NCBI GenBank assembly: GCA_934162265.1
Contig: CAKPHZ010000023.1
Coordinates: 1-20,746, forward strand
Length of the DNA: 20,746 nt
Reading direction: 5' to 3'
DNA from: an uncultured Bacilli bacterium
GTDB taxonomy: Bacteria; Bacillota_I; Bacilli_A; RF39; UBA660
Below, in pieces: positions 15,130 through 20,705 of this stretch. The first letter of the stretch is position 1, and each line of letters opens with the position of its first letter. Under the pieces are notes generated by a model. That model made no database searches. It saw only the letters and a list, made by a program, of their open reading frames with translations, and was not told the origin of the DNA. The position numbers and the translations under genes are program-made.

Positions 15130-15259
15130 TACAAAAAGAGAGATTCTATATAAGGACGAGTTTCCCCGCGGTTCCACCTTATTTATTCTGTTATAGAATC
15201 TCTCTTCCCATATTGCTCCATGGATGCCACCCCATATCTTCGCATTTCCTTTTCAATTT
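15130..15259 (-). promoter_or_regulatory. Glycine T-box riboswitch with short stem I
   Basis: Minus-strand leader of glyQS. The T-box sequence AAGGTGGAACCGCG (15167-15180) precedes GGGGAAACTCGTCCTT. It competes with a terminator whose arms are AGAGAGATTCTATA (15192-15205) and TATAGAATCTCTCT (15137-15150), followed by TTTTT. A candidate GGC specifier (15226-15228) lies in the loop of a small hairpin (15219-15236). Uncharged tRNA-Gly should favour the antiterminator and turn glyQS on. The region 5' of the specifier is only about 30 bases, much shorter than a canonical stem I. Confidence 0.9.
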
Positions 15260-15265
15260 AATATT

Positions 15266-15294
15266 ATTTTAGTGCTTATTTATTTTTCTGTCAA
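15266..15294 (-). promoter_or_regulatory. Promoter of the glyQS T-box leader
   Basis: Minus-strand TTGACA (15289-15294), 17-bp spacer, TAAAAT (15266-15271). The predicted start is near 15259, which fixes the T-box leader at roughly 145 bases. Confidence 0.82.
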
Positions 15295-15326
15295 TTCTTT
15301 TTCGATAATTTATTGTAATTTGGTTC

Positions 15327-15560
15327 TTATTCTTTTACTTCAAAATTTTCTAAAGTACCATTTTCAGTTAAAATTTTATTTACTTTTTCTGTTACTTCAG
15401 TTAATTTTTCTGTACATTCTTTGGATAATTTCATTGCTTCAGAATACTTATTGATAGCTTCTTCTAATGCAACATCTCCACTTTCTAATTCAGAAACTAT
15501 TGTTTCTAATTTTTTGATTTTTTCTTCAAATGATAATTCTGTTGTTTCAGTTTTTGTCAT
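15327..15560 (-). CDS. xseB: Exodeoxyribonuclease VII small subunit
   Basis: A 77-residue helical subunit of exonuclease VII, which together with XseA degrades single-stranded DNA. The family pattern is clear: LSFEEKIKKLETIVSELESGDVALEEAINKYSEAMKLSKECTEKL, two antiparallel helices forming a coiled coil. It overlaps the end of xseA by 14 bases, with GAGGAAAG close before the ATG. No strong terminator follows, so some transcripts may run into the glyQS leader, which has its own promoter. Confidence 0.96.
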   Translation of the reverse strand: MTKTETTELSFEEKIKKLETIVSELESGDVALEEAINKYSEAMKLSKECTEKLTEVTEKVNKILTENGTLENFEVKE

Positions 15561-16962
15561 TTTCTTTCCTCACTTCCAATACTTTTGCAGTTAATTCTCC
15601 ATCTTTTAAACTGATGTTAATTTCTTGATTTTGTTTAATTTCTTTTGTAGTGCTGATAACATGATTGTTTTCTTTTACTATTGCATATCCTCTTTTTAAT
15701 GTATTCATGGGGTTTAATACAGTTAATTTTTCAATTAGGGAATTTAAGTTTTGCTGATGAAATTTATATAATATTTCAGGATTGTTTAAGACATAGCTAT
15801 TTTCTAATTTAAATAGTTCTGTTTTTTTATTGGTTAAAATAATACTTATTTCTTTATTTAATCTCATATAAATATTTTTAAATGATTCTTGTTTTTGTAA
15901 ATATAATATATTAGGATTATTTAAAATATAACTAGAAGTACTCTTATATAATCTTATTTTTGTATTTTCAATTTTATTTTTGATTAAACTATTTATCTTT
16001 TCTACTAAAGCATCTAATTTTTGTTCTTTTATTTCATAAATAGTATTTGGTCTTTTTAAGCCATAACTTTCTTTTAAATTATCTAATTTTGCTTTTTCGG
16101 TTTGGATTTTTTTTAATATTGCATTATAACTTCTTGATTTGGCTGTTGTTAAATACTCTAGTACTGTATTCATATCCACTGCTGCTAATTCTGCTGCTGC
16201 TGTTGGTGTTGGTGCTCTTAAATCGGCAACAAAATCAGCAATAGTAAAATCTACTTCATGTCCAACGGCACTAATAATAGGAATTTTGGAGTTATAAATT
16301 GCTCTGGCTACAATTTCTTCATTAAAGGGCCATAAATCCTCAATAGAACCACCACCACGACCAACAATTAATGTATCTAAATCGTAGGTATTAGCAATTT
16401 CTATTTTCTTAGCAATATCTTTTCCTGCATCTACTCCTTGGACTAGTGCTGGAAAAAGAATAGTTTCTGCAATAGGATATCTTCTTTTTATTGTCGTCAA
16501 AATATCTCGTATTGCTGCTCCTGTTGGGGCAGTTACAATTCCTATTCTTTTTGGCATGCGAGGAATTTTTTTCTTTTTTTCTTTAGAAAATAAACCTTCT
16601 AATTCTAATTTTTGTTTTAGTTGTTCATAAGCAATATAAAGGTTTCCTATGCCATCTTCTATCATTTCATTGACATATATTTGATAGCCACCTGTTGCTT
16701 CATAAACAGTAACTCTTCCTGTTACCATTACTTTCATTCCATCGGTCGGCATAAATTTGCACTTAGAAGTATTACTTGCAAACATAATTGCATTAATACG
16801 ACTTCCTTCATCTTTTAAGGTAAAATAATAATGTCCTCTAGTATGAGCTTTAAAGTTAGAAATTTCTCCTTTTAAGTATACTGTACTTAAATTAGTATCT
16901 TGATCAAACTTATATTTTAGATATCTACTTAGTTGAGTTATGGTTAAGTATTGTTCTTTCAT
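15547..16962 (-). CDS. xseA: Exodeoxyribonuclease VII large subunit
   Basis: A 471-residue catalytic subunit of exonuclease VII. It has an N-terminal OB fold (1-100), then the nuclease domain with GIVTAPTGAAIRDI (141-154), GRGGGSIEDLWPFNEE (201-216), GHEVDFTIADFVADLRAPTP (234-253), and a long helical C-terminal region. That region holds three copies of a motif of the form SY-x-L-x2-P-x-x-x-Y, beginning at residues 299, 344 and 389, so the period is exactly 45 residues. The last 50 residues contain the conserved NPMNTLKRGYAIV. The start ATG overlaps the nusB stop as TAATG and has only a weak ribosome binding site, so it is probably coupled to nusB translation. Confidence 0.97.
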   Translation of the reverse strand: MKEQYLTITQLSRYLKYKFDQDTNLSTVYLKGEISNFKAHTRGHYYFTLKDEGSRINAIMFASNTSKCKFMPTDGMKVMVTGRVTVYEATGGYQIYVNEMIEDGIGNLYIAYEQLKQKLELEGLFSKEKKKKIPRMPKRIGIVTAPTGAAIRDILTTIKRRYPIAETILFPALVQGVDAGKDIAKKIEIANTYDLDTLIVGRGGGSIEDLWPFNEEIVARAIYNSKIPIISAVGHEVDFTIADFVADLRAPTPTAAAELAAVDMNTVLEYLTTAKSRSYNAILKKIQTEKAKLDNLKESYGLKRPNTIYEIKEQKLDALVEKINSLIKNKIENTKIRLYKSTSSYILNNPNILYLQKQESFKNIYMRLNKEISIILTNKKTELFKLENSYVLNNPEILYKFHQQNLNSLIEKLTVLNPMNTLKRGYAIVKENNHVISTTKEIKQNQEINISLKDGELTAKVLEVRKENDKN

Positions 16963-17381
16963 TATTTTTCTTGGACTTTCTCGTGATAAACTTTATCAAG
17001 TACTCCATTAATCATTCCAATTACTGGTTCATCTGAAAAGCATTTTGCAAGTTCTATTGCTTCATCGATGCAAACTTTATGTGGAGTTGTTGTATAAAGT
17101 AATTCATAAATTGCAATCTTTAAAATTGCACCATCTGTAATCCCTAATCTAGATATATTCCAGTTATTTAAGTATTTATTAGCAATACTTATCAATTCTT
17201 CATTATGTTCAATTACTCCTGTTACTAATTCACGAATAAAAGATACATCACCATCTATTCCTGCAATATTTTTTTGAATTACCTCTTCTAATTCATAATC
17301 AATATCTTTTTTTTCAAATAAATCTACTTGATATAGAATTGCCATTGCTAAGACTCTTGAGTCATTTCTTGATAATTTCAT
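16962..17381 (-). CDS. nusB: Transcription antitermination factor NusB
   Basis: A 139-residue all-helical protein that, with NusE (S10), binds boxA RNA and supports rRNA antitermination. It has the family features SRVLAMAILYQVDLF near the N-terminus, FIRELVTGVIEH in the middle and AIELAKCFSDEPVIGMINGVLDKVY near the end. The start at 17381 is chosen because GGAGG lies six to seven bases before this ATG; the ATG 21 bases upstream would place that site inside the gene. It leads the nusB-xseA-xseB operon. No separate promoter can be seen between it and the tRNA-Leu terminator 37 bases upstream. Confidence 0.95.
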   Translation of the reverse strand: MKLSRNDSRVLAMAILYQVDLFEKKDIDYELEEVIQKNIAGIDGDVSFIRELVTGVIEHNEELISIANKYLNNWNISRLGITDGAILKIAIYELLYTTTPHKVCIDEAIELAKCFSDEPVIGMINGVLDKVYHEKVQEK

Positions 17382-17417
17382 ATTATTCCTCCATTTATAC
17401 ATTTTTTTGTAAAATAA

Positions 17418-17441
17418 AAAAACCTTTTTGATAAGGTTTTT
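17418..17441 (-). terminator. Terminator between tRNA-Leu(CAA) and nusB
   Basis: Minus-strand AAAAACCTT-ATCAAA-AAGGTTTTT, a 9-bp stem with a 6-base loop, extended by more T. It ends the tRNA transcript, but lies so close to nusB that nusB may depend on read-through. Confidence 0.85.
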
Positions 17442-17451
17442 AATTTATATT

Positions 17452-17537
17452 TGGTACCAACCATGGGACTTGAACCCACACACCATTTCTGATAATAGAT
17501 TTTGAGTCTATCGCGTCTACCATTCCGCCAGGTTGGC
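17452..17537 (-). tRNA. tRNA-Leu(CAA)
   Basis: The minus strand opens with acceptor GCCAACC, pairing with GGTTGGT (G-U at the first pair), then discriminator A and an encoded CCA. Anticodon stem ATAGA/TCTAT encloses CTCAAAA, so the anticodon is CAA. A long variable arm and T-loop TTCAAGT complete a class II tRNA of 86 bases including CCA. Confidence 0.96.
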
Positions 17538-17557
17538 ATAAATCAAGAACCAAATTC

Positions 17558-17563
17558 ATTATA
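17558..17563 (-). promoter_or_regulatory. -10 box of tRNA-Leu(CAA)
   Basis: Minus-strand TATAAT lies about 20 bases upstream of the tRNA. The -35 region is a weak TTTATT at 17-bp spacing. Confidence 0.5.
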
Positions 17564-17577
17564 CTATAAATATTAAT

Positions 17578-17598
17578 AAAAATAAAGTACTTATTTTT
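17578..17598 (-). terminator. Probable terminator of smpB
   Basis: Minus-strand AAAAATAA-GTACT-TTATTTTT, an 8-bp A/T stem shortly after the smpB stop, with T-rich sequence after it. The stem has no G or C, so it is weaker than the other terminators. Confidence 0.5.
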
Positions 17599-17615
17599 AA
17601 TTTTTCTCTCTATTT

Positions 17616-18053
17616 TTAATATGATTTGTATCCTTTGGCGATTTCTCTTTTGATATCTCTTTCTTTTATCGTTTGTCTTTTATCGTAATTCTTTTTTCCT
17701 TTACATAATCCTACTAATACTTTTGCTTTTCCATTAACAAAATATATTTTTAAGGGAATTAATGTATATCCTTCTAATGTGATTTTATTTTGTAATTTTT
17801 TAATTTGGGACTTATGAAGTAATAGTTTTCTTGTTCTATCTTCTTCATGATTAAAAATATTTCCTTTTTCATAACTAGAAATATGGGTATTTAGTAAAAA
17901 GATTTCTTCATTTCGTATAATTGCATAACTGTCTTTTAAATTTACTTTGCCCATGCGAATGGATTTTATTTCTGTTCCTGTTAAAACAATTCCTGCTTCG
18001 ATTTCTTCTTCAACAAAATAATCATAGCGAGCTTTTCTATTTAATATTTCCAC
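17616..18053 (-). CDS. smpB: SsrA-binding protein SmpB
   Basis: A 145-residue tmRNA partner needed for trans-translation rescue of stalled ribosomes. Conserved blocks are ARYDYFVEEEIEAGIVLTGTE, IKSIRMGKVNLKDSYA, a THISSYEKGN segment, LIPLKIYFVNGKAKVLVGLCKGKK and the basic tail DKRQTIKERDIKREI. The start codon is GTG (18053): AAGGTG lies five bases upstream, and the ATG two bases before it is out of frame and soon stopped. The gene has its own consensus promoter, divergent from the tRNA-Cys promoter. No tmRNA gene is visible in this window. Confidence 0.97.
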   Translation of the reverse strand: MEILNRKARYDYFVEEEIEAGIVLTGTEIKSIRMGKVNLKDSYAIIRNEEIFLLNTHISSYEKGNIFNHEEDRTRKLLLHKSQIKKLQNKITLEGYTLIPLKIYFVNGKAKVLVGLCKGKKNYDKRQTIKERDIKREIAKGYKSY

Positions 18054-18089
18054 ATTATCACCTTAATTCTTTTAGAGATATTTATAAAT

Positions 18090-18117
18090 ATTATATAAAA
18101 TTCAATAAAATTGTCAA
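18090..18117 (-). promoter_or_regulatory. smpB promoter
   Basis: Minus-strand TTGACA (18112-18117), 16-bp spacer, TATAAT (18090-18095), with the GTG start about 37 bases downstream of the -10 box. Its -35 and upstream bases form one arm of an inverted repeat shared with the tRNA-Cys promoter. Confidence 0.83.
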
Positions 18118-18143
18118 TATTTTCAAATTTATTTTGAAAAGAA

Positions 18144-18172
18144 TTGACACAAATTCAGAATAATTATATAAT
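18144..18172 (+). promoter_or_regulatory. tRNA-Cys promoter
   Basis: Plus-strand TTGACA (18144-18149), exact 17-bp spacer, TATAAT (18167-18172). Both hexamers match consensus fully. It fires away from the smpB promoter. Confidence 0.9.
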
Positions 18173-18196
18173 ATTAATGAGTTTGGTGATAATATT

Positions 18197-18270
18197 GGGT
18201 CTATAGCCAAGTGGTAAGGCATGGGACTGCAACTCCCTGAGCGTTGGTTCAAATCCGACTAGGCCCTCCA
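18197..18270 (+). tRNA. tRNA-Cys(GCA)
   Basis: Acceptor GGGTCTA pairs with TAGGCCC (one T-G), then discriminator T (normal for tRNA-Cys) and encoded CCA. The anticodon loop CTGCAAC gives GCA. T-arm GTTGG-TTCAAAT-CCGAC. The outermost anticodon-stem pair is T-T. Length 74 bases including CCA. Confidence 0.96.
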
Positions 18271-18304
18271 TAAAAATAAATACTCGATATGTTTGAGTTT
18301 TCAT

Positions 18305-18332
18305 AAACTGATTCTTTTGAATTAGTTTTTTT
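18305..18332 (+). terminator. tRNA-Cys terminator
   Basis: AAACTGATTC-TTTT-GAATTAGTTT, a 10-bp stem (one G-T) with a tetraloop, followed by TTTT. Confidence 0.85.
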
Positions 18333-18348
18333 GTATTTGTCAAAAAAA

Positions 18349-18379
18349 TTGTTACAACATCAATGTTTTGTGGTACAAT
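18349..18379 (+). promoter_or_regulatory. tRNA-Gly promoter (good -10, weak -35)
   Basis: TACAAT at 18374-18379 lies 34 bases before the tRNA. Possible -35 boxes are TTGTTA (spacing 19) or TTACAA (spacing 16), neither ideal. The promoter core sits between the arms of a 9-bp inverted repeat. Confidence 0.55.
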
Positions 18380-18390
18380 ATTGTTGTAAC
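18351..18390 (+). repeat. Inverted repeat around the tRNA-Gly promoter
   Basis: GTTACAACA (18351-18359) and TGTTGTAAC (18382-18390) are perfect 9-bp reverse complements. They are separated by 22 bp, with arm centres 31 bp apart, close to three helical turns. The -10 box lies between them. This could be a regulator or recombinase binding site. Confidence 0.7.
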
Positions 18391-18413
18391 GAAAAAACAA
18401 TTAAAAATATTTT

Positions 18414-18487
18414 GTAGGCATAGTTTAGTGGTAGAATGTAAGCTTCCCAAGCTTAGGATGCGGGTTCGATGCCCGTTGCCTACTCCA
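18414..18487 (+). tRNA. tRNA-Gly(CCC)
   Basis: Acceptor GTAGGCA pairs with TGCCTAC, then discriminator T and encoded CCA. Anticodon stem TAAGC/GCTTA encloses TTCCCAA, so the anticodon is CCC. T-loop TTCGATG. Length 74 bases including CCA. The accessory-looking DNA to the right starts directly after this gene. Confidence 0.95.
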
Positions 18488-18497
18488 TTGACGTTTC

Positions 18498-18516
18498 TGT
18501 TCGAACTTTTCGAACA
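18498..18516 (+). repeat. Perfect 8-bp hairpin after tRNA-Gly
   Basis: TGTTCGAA-CTT-TTCGAACA: 8-bp arms with a 3-base loop, 10 bases after the tRNA. No adequate T run follows, so it is not a complete terminator. It may be a processing hairpin or a protein-binding palindrome. Confidence 0.7.
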
Positions 18517-18530
18517 TTTACGATAGATAT

Positions 18531-18556
18531 ATCATCTCATGTTGAGATGATTTTTT
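18531..18556 (+). terminator. tRNA-Gly terminator
   Basis: ATCATCTCA-TGT-TGAGATGAT, a 9-bp perfect stem with a 3-base loop, followed by TTTTT. Confidence 0.88.
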
Positions 18557-18570
18557 GTTTATTAAAAAGT

Positions 18571-18590
18571 CATCCTTAAAAGAAAGGATG
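18571..18590 (+). promoter_or_regulatory. Hairpin over the ribosome binding site of the mob-like gene
   Basis: CATCCTT (18571-18577), loop AAAAGA, then AAGGATG (18584-18590). The 3' arm contains the AAGGA ribosome binding site and an in-frame ATG, so folding would hide initiation signals of the next gene. Confidence 0.55.
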
Positions 18591-18599
18591 GTGTTTGTA

Positions 18600-19139
18600 G
18601 TGATTAAGATTATTACACAAGAGTTAGAAATAGAAAGTAATCTTAAACAACGATTAGAATTTATATGTGAGTTTTGTCATATCAAACCTACTATTATAAA
18701 TGGTAGTATTAGAAAAATTGATAAGACTAATTTATCTTACATAGAGCCACATAAGATTATTGTTAAAGATATGGGAAACTATATTGAAATGCAAAAAGAA
18801 TTATCTAAAAATAAAGAACGATTAGAAATAACCAATAAAAAATCACTAGAATTAGATAATAATTCTAATAAAGTTAAAGATATAGTTAATAATTTAAAGA
18901 CTACTTTTACTAATAAAGACAAATATGTTTTAAATAAAGATGATAAAGATAAAATTGATAAATTTATTCAGCAAGTAGATTCAACTAATGAAGAATATAA
19001 AAAAATGCAAAAGTTATCTATTACTCTTAATGATGTTGAAACTGAATTAAAAGAAAACAGAGAAAAAGTTAAAATACTAACTGAAAATAATGATGCCTTA
19101 AATATTAAAGTTAAATCACTTGAAAAAAAAGATAGGTAA
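18600..19139 (+). pseudogene. Mobilisation (MobV/Pre-like) protein fragment, N-terminal part of a frameshifted frame
   Basis: A 179-residue reading frame, largely a Lys/Asn/Glu-rich coiled coil from about residue 65 to the end. Patterns such as NKDKYVLNKDDKDKIDKF and MQKLSITLNDVETELKENR remind me of the long helical tail of MobV/Pre plasmid mobilisation proteins; this is recall, not a search. The relaxase catalytic domain with its histidine motifs is absent, so even the joined frame would be a C-terminal remnant or a new short protein. The start is uncertain: I chose GTG at 18600, six bases after GGTG, with ATG at 18588 as alternative. It stops at 19139 just after an A8 run, and the frame continues at 19120-19371. 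It begins right after the tRNA-Gly terminator. Confidence 0.55.
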
Positions 19140-19371
19140 ACAAGAAGATGAAATTGATGAACTTAAAGAAAAAAATTCTAAACCACAAAATGCCATTAAT
19201 TTCTTTGAAAATTTGTTTGATAGATTAGTAAAATTTATAAAAGATAAAATGTTTGGTAAAGAAAAAGAGCGTGAAGATTATTGGAAATTTTCAAAAGATT
19301 TATATACTCATAGAGTATTTAATGATAAAACTATTGAATCAATTCAAGATGATTACGAAATTGGTATGTAA
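19120..19371 (+). pseudogene. C-terminal continuation of the mob-like frame (+1 frame)
   Basis: An open frame of 83 residues in the +1 frame relative to the preceding fragment. It has no ribosome binding site of its own; the only early start codon is a TTG inside the upstream frame. If one A of the A8 run (19123-19130) is removed, the upstream frame runs smoothly into it as SLEKKIGKQEDEIDELKEKN, keeping the coiled coil. The end, FFENLFDRLVKFIKDKMFG, KEKEREDYWKFSKDLYTH and TIESIQDDYE, resembles the terminus I associate with MobV proteins of gut Firmicutes. A terminator overlaps the stop. It is either a recent inactivating insertion or a gene that needs slippage. Confidence 0.55.
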
Positions 19372-19382
19372 TCATCTTTTTA
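19346..19382 (+). terminator. Terminator of the mob-like gene
   Basis: AAGATGATTAC (19346-19356) and GTAATCATCTT (19368-19378) form a perfect 11-bp stem with an 11-base loop, followed by a T run. The stop codon lies in the 3' arm. On the other strand there is no T run. Confidence 0.8.
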
Positions 19383-19385
19383 TCA

Positions 19386-19967
19386 TTATTTTCTTTTTAA
19401 AGTATATGGTTTACCCTTTACTTCAGTAAAGAAATCACTAGTTAAATCTTCACTTTCTTCTTGGTGAATATGTTCGTTTTCGTATGCTTGAATAATTGAT
19501 TCATCATCAACATCAACTAGTACAGTTCTTTGTGTTAGTTGTGGTTCTTCCTCTGGTGTAAAATATCTTACTCTAGCATTAGATTCATCATAAAGAGTTG
19601 TTAAATTATCAAAACGTATAATTTTATTTCTTTTTAAATCTTCAAACTTAGCACTTCCTATATCATAAACATCATCATCAACCATTGTTAAAATTGCTAA
19701 ATGTCTTACTTGTGCTAAACTAAACATAGCTCTCATTAAATCAGGAGCAAAACCTTTTAAACGTTCATCGGTTTCAACTTTCTTAAATAAATCCTCAACT
19801 TCATCTTTATTATCGCCATAAATAGTTTTATCTCTTCTTGAAATTTCTTCATATTCTTCATCAGTTAAAAGTTCTTGTCTATTTTCTATTATTGCTAAAT
19901 AAAATTCGTCTAATTTCTTTGATAAAAGAATTTGGTCTAATTCTTCTTGTGAATACTTTTTAGTCAT
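19386..19967 (-). CDS. Soluble acidic protein of unknown function, second gene of operon
   Basis: A 193-residue protein without signal peptide or membrane segment. The first 70 residues are charged and helical (SQEELDQILLSKKLDEFYLAI, TDEEYEEISRRDKTIYG). A more hydrophobic block follows, APDLMRAMFSLAQVRHLAILTMVDDDVYDIG (about 74-104), then a beta-rich stretch with QRTVLVDVDDESIIQAYENEH and a basic end (PYTLKRK). I recognise no family or catalytic motif. AAGAGGT lies six bases before the ATG, and the upstream gene ends two bases before it, so the two are cotranscribed. It converges with the mob-like remnant. Confidence 0.8.
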   Translation of the reverse strand: MTKKYSQEELDQILLSKKLDEFYLAIIENRQELLTDEEYEEISRRDKTIYGDNKDEVEDLFKKVETDERLKGFAPDLMRAMFSLAQVRHLAILTMVDDDVYDIGSAKFEDLKRNKIIRFDNLTTLYDESNARVRYFTPEEEPQLTQRTVLVDVDDESIIQAYENEHIHQEESEDLTSDFFTEVKGKPYTLKRK

Positions 19968-19969
19968 AT

Positions 19970-20578
19970 TTATACCTCTTTTCTTACTTTCTTTAATTGA
20001 TGTCCTTTTTCGCTTTCGATTTCTTTTTTAGGACTATAACTAATCACAAATCTAGTAGCTGTGTCATCTCTATATAAAGCAGGAGTAAATCTATCTACAG
20101 TAGTATCTATTTCATATTTAACATCATTTTTTTCAAACTCTTCTAATAATTTTGCTAAACTTAAATATAAGTAACCATAGTTATAAATTGTTTCTGATTG
20201 AGCAAAACCAACAAAAAATTCTCTTTGTTCAGTACTCTTTACATATCTATATACTGCAACAATTCTTTCTTTATTTTTCATTATAAAATCAATTGGACTA
20301 CCCATATCATCTGGTAAATCATCAAATTCTCCACAAAATAATAAATTAAAATTTAAATAATTGCTTGCTTCTTCATTACTGTAGTTAGCACTTGAAATTA
20401 AATTAACAATTTCTTTTTCAGCAAATTTTATAGTATTGTCATCCATGTTTTCATATAATTCCAATGCTTCATAACTACCAACTAATGTTGCACCGCCTTT
20501 AATAATTTTAGGTGAAATAAACAAATAGTTTTTCTCTTTACTTTCTTCTATAAATTTTGCTTTTTCTTCTAAAGTCAT
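19970..20578 (-). CDS. Soluble protein of unknown function, first gene of operon
   Basis: A 202-residue protein with no signal or membrane segment. It alternates helices and strands: NYLFISPKIIKGGATLVGSYEA near residue 17, an acidic middle part CGEFDDLPDDMGSPIDFIMKNKERIVAVYRYV (about 82-113), EFFVGFAQSETIYNYGYLYLSLAKLLEEF, then ATRFVISYSPKKEIE and a basic tail. It has no motif I can name; a two-layer alpha/beta fold is plausible. GGGAGG lies seven bases before the ATG. Both genes of this operon sit beside mobility remnants and a tRNA gene and may be accessory cargo. Base composition is not visibly different from the neighbours. Confidence 0.8.
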   Translation of the reverse strand: MTLEEKAKFIEESKEKNYLFISPKIIKGGATLVGSYEALELYENMDDNTIKFAEKEIVNLISSANYSNEEASNYLNFNLLFCGEFDDLPDDMGSPIDFIMKNKERIVAVYRYVKSTEQREFFVGFAQSETIYNYGYLYLSLAKLLEEFEKNDVKYEIDTTVDRFTPALYRDDTATRFVISYSPKKEIESEKGHQLKKVRKEV

Positions 20579-20604
20579 ACAAAACCTCCCTAAAAATTAA
20601 TATT

Positions 20605-20613
20605 AGTATAACA
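20605..20613 (-). promoter_or_regulatory. Extended -10 promoter of the unknown operon
   Basis: Minus-strand TGTTATACT (extended -10) is 27 bases before the ATG at 20578. The -35 candidate TTCAAG at 17-bp spacing is weak, so an activator or the extended element may be needed. Confidence 0.5.
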
Positions 20614-20643
20614 TAAATTATTACAAACTTGAATAAAATGAGT

Positions 20644-20683
20644 AAATTTTGTTGAATTTAATTAAATTTTGTAGATTTTTATT
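20644..20683. repeat. Two 20-bp tandem direct repeats
   Basis: AAATTTTGTTGAATTTAATT (20644-20663) and AAATTTTGTAGATTTTTATT (20664-20683) match at 17 of 20 positions with no gap. They lie upstream of the promoter of the unknown operon. An AT-only palindrome (20655-20668) spans the junction. Confidence 0.6.
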
Positions 20684-20688
20684 GAAAG

Positions 20689-20705
20689 TGCACAATTAAT
20701 GTGCA
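20689..20705. repeat. Perfect palindrome, operator-like
   Basis: TGCACA-ATTAA-TGTGCA: 6-bp arms with a 5-bp spacer, about 80 bp upstream of the -10 box of the 20578 operon and near a plus-strand TATAAT at 20724. It is unusually GC-rich for this intergenic stretch and has the size of a dimeric repressor site. Confidence 0.6.

Noticed and set aside
18164..18400. Minus-strand open frame of 78 codons containing GLVGFEPTLRELQSHALPLGYRP
   Set aside because: It is the antisense translation of tRNA-Cys and its flanks, a well-known false protein; no ribosome binding site.
18498..18516. LexA (SOS) box
   Set aside because: The Bacillus-type box needs CGAAC-N4-GTTCG; here CGAAC-N4-CGAAC is a direct repeat and the symmetry is TGTTCGAA/TTCGAACA.
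18054..18600. tmRNA (ssrA) gene near smpB
   Set aside because: The interval is filled by two ordinary tRNAs, promoters and terminators; no tag-encoding frame or tRNA-Ala-like half is present.
20644..20705. Iteron-type replication origin or CRISPR repeats
   Set aside because: Only two imperfect AT-rich copies and one short palindrome; no spacer pattern, Rep or Cas gene in the window.
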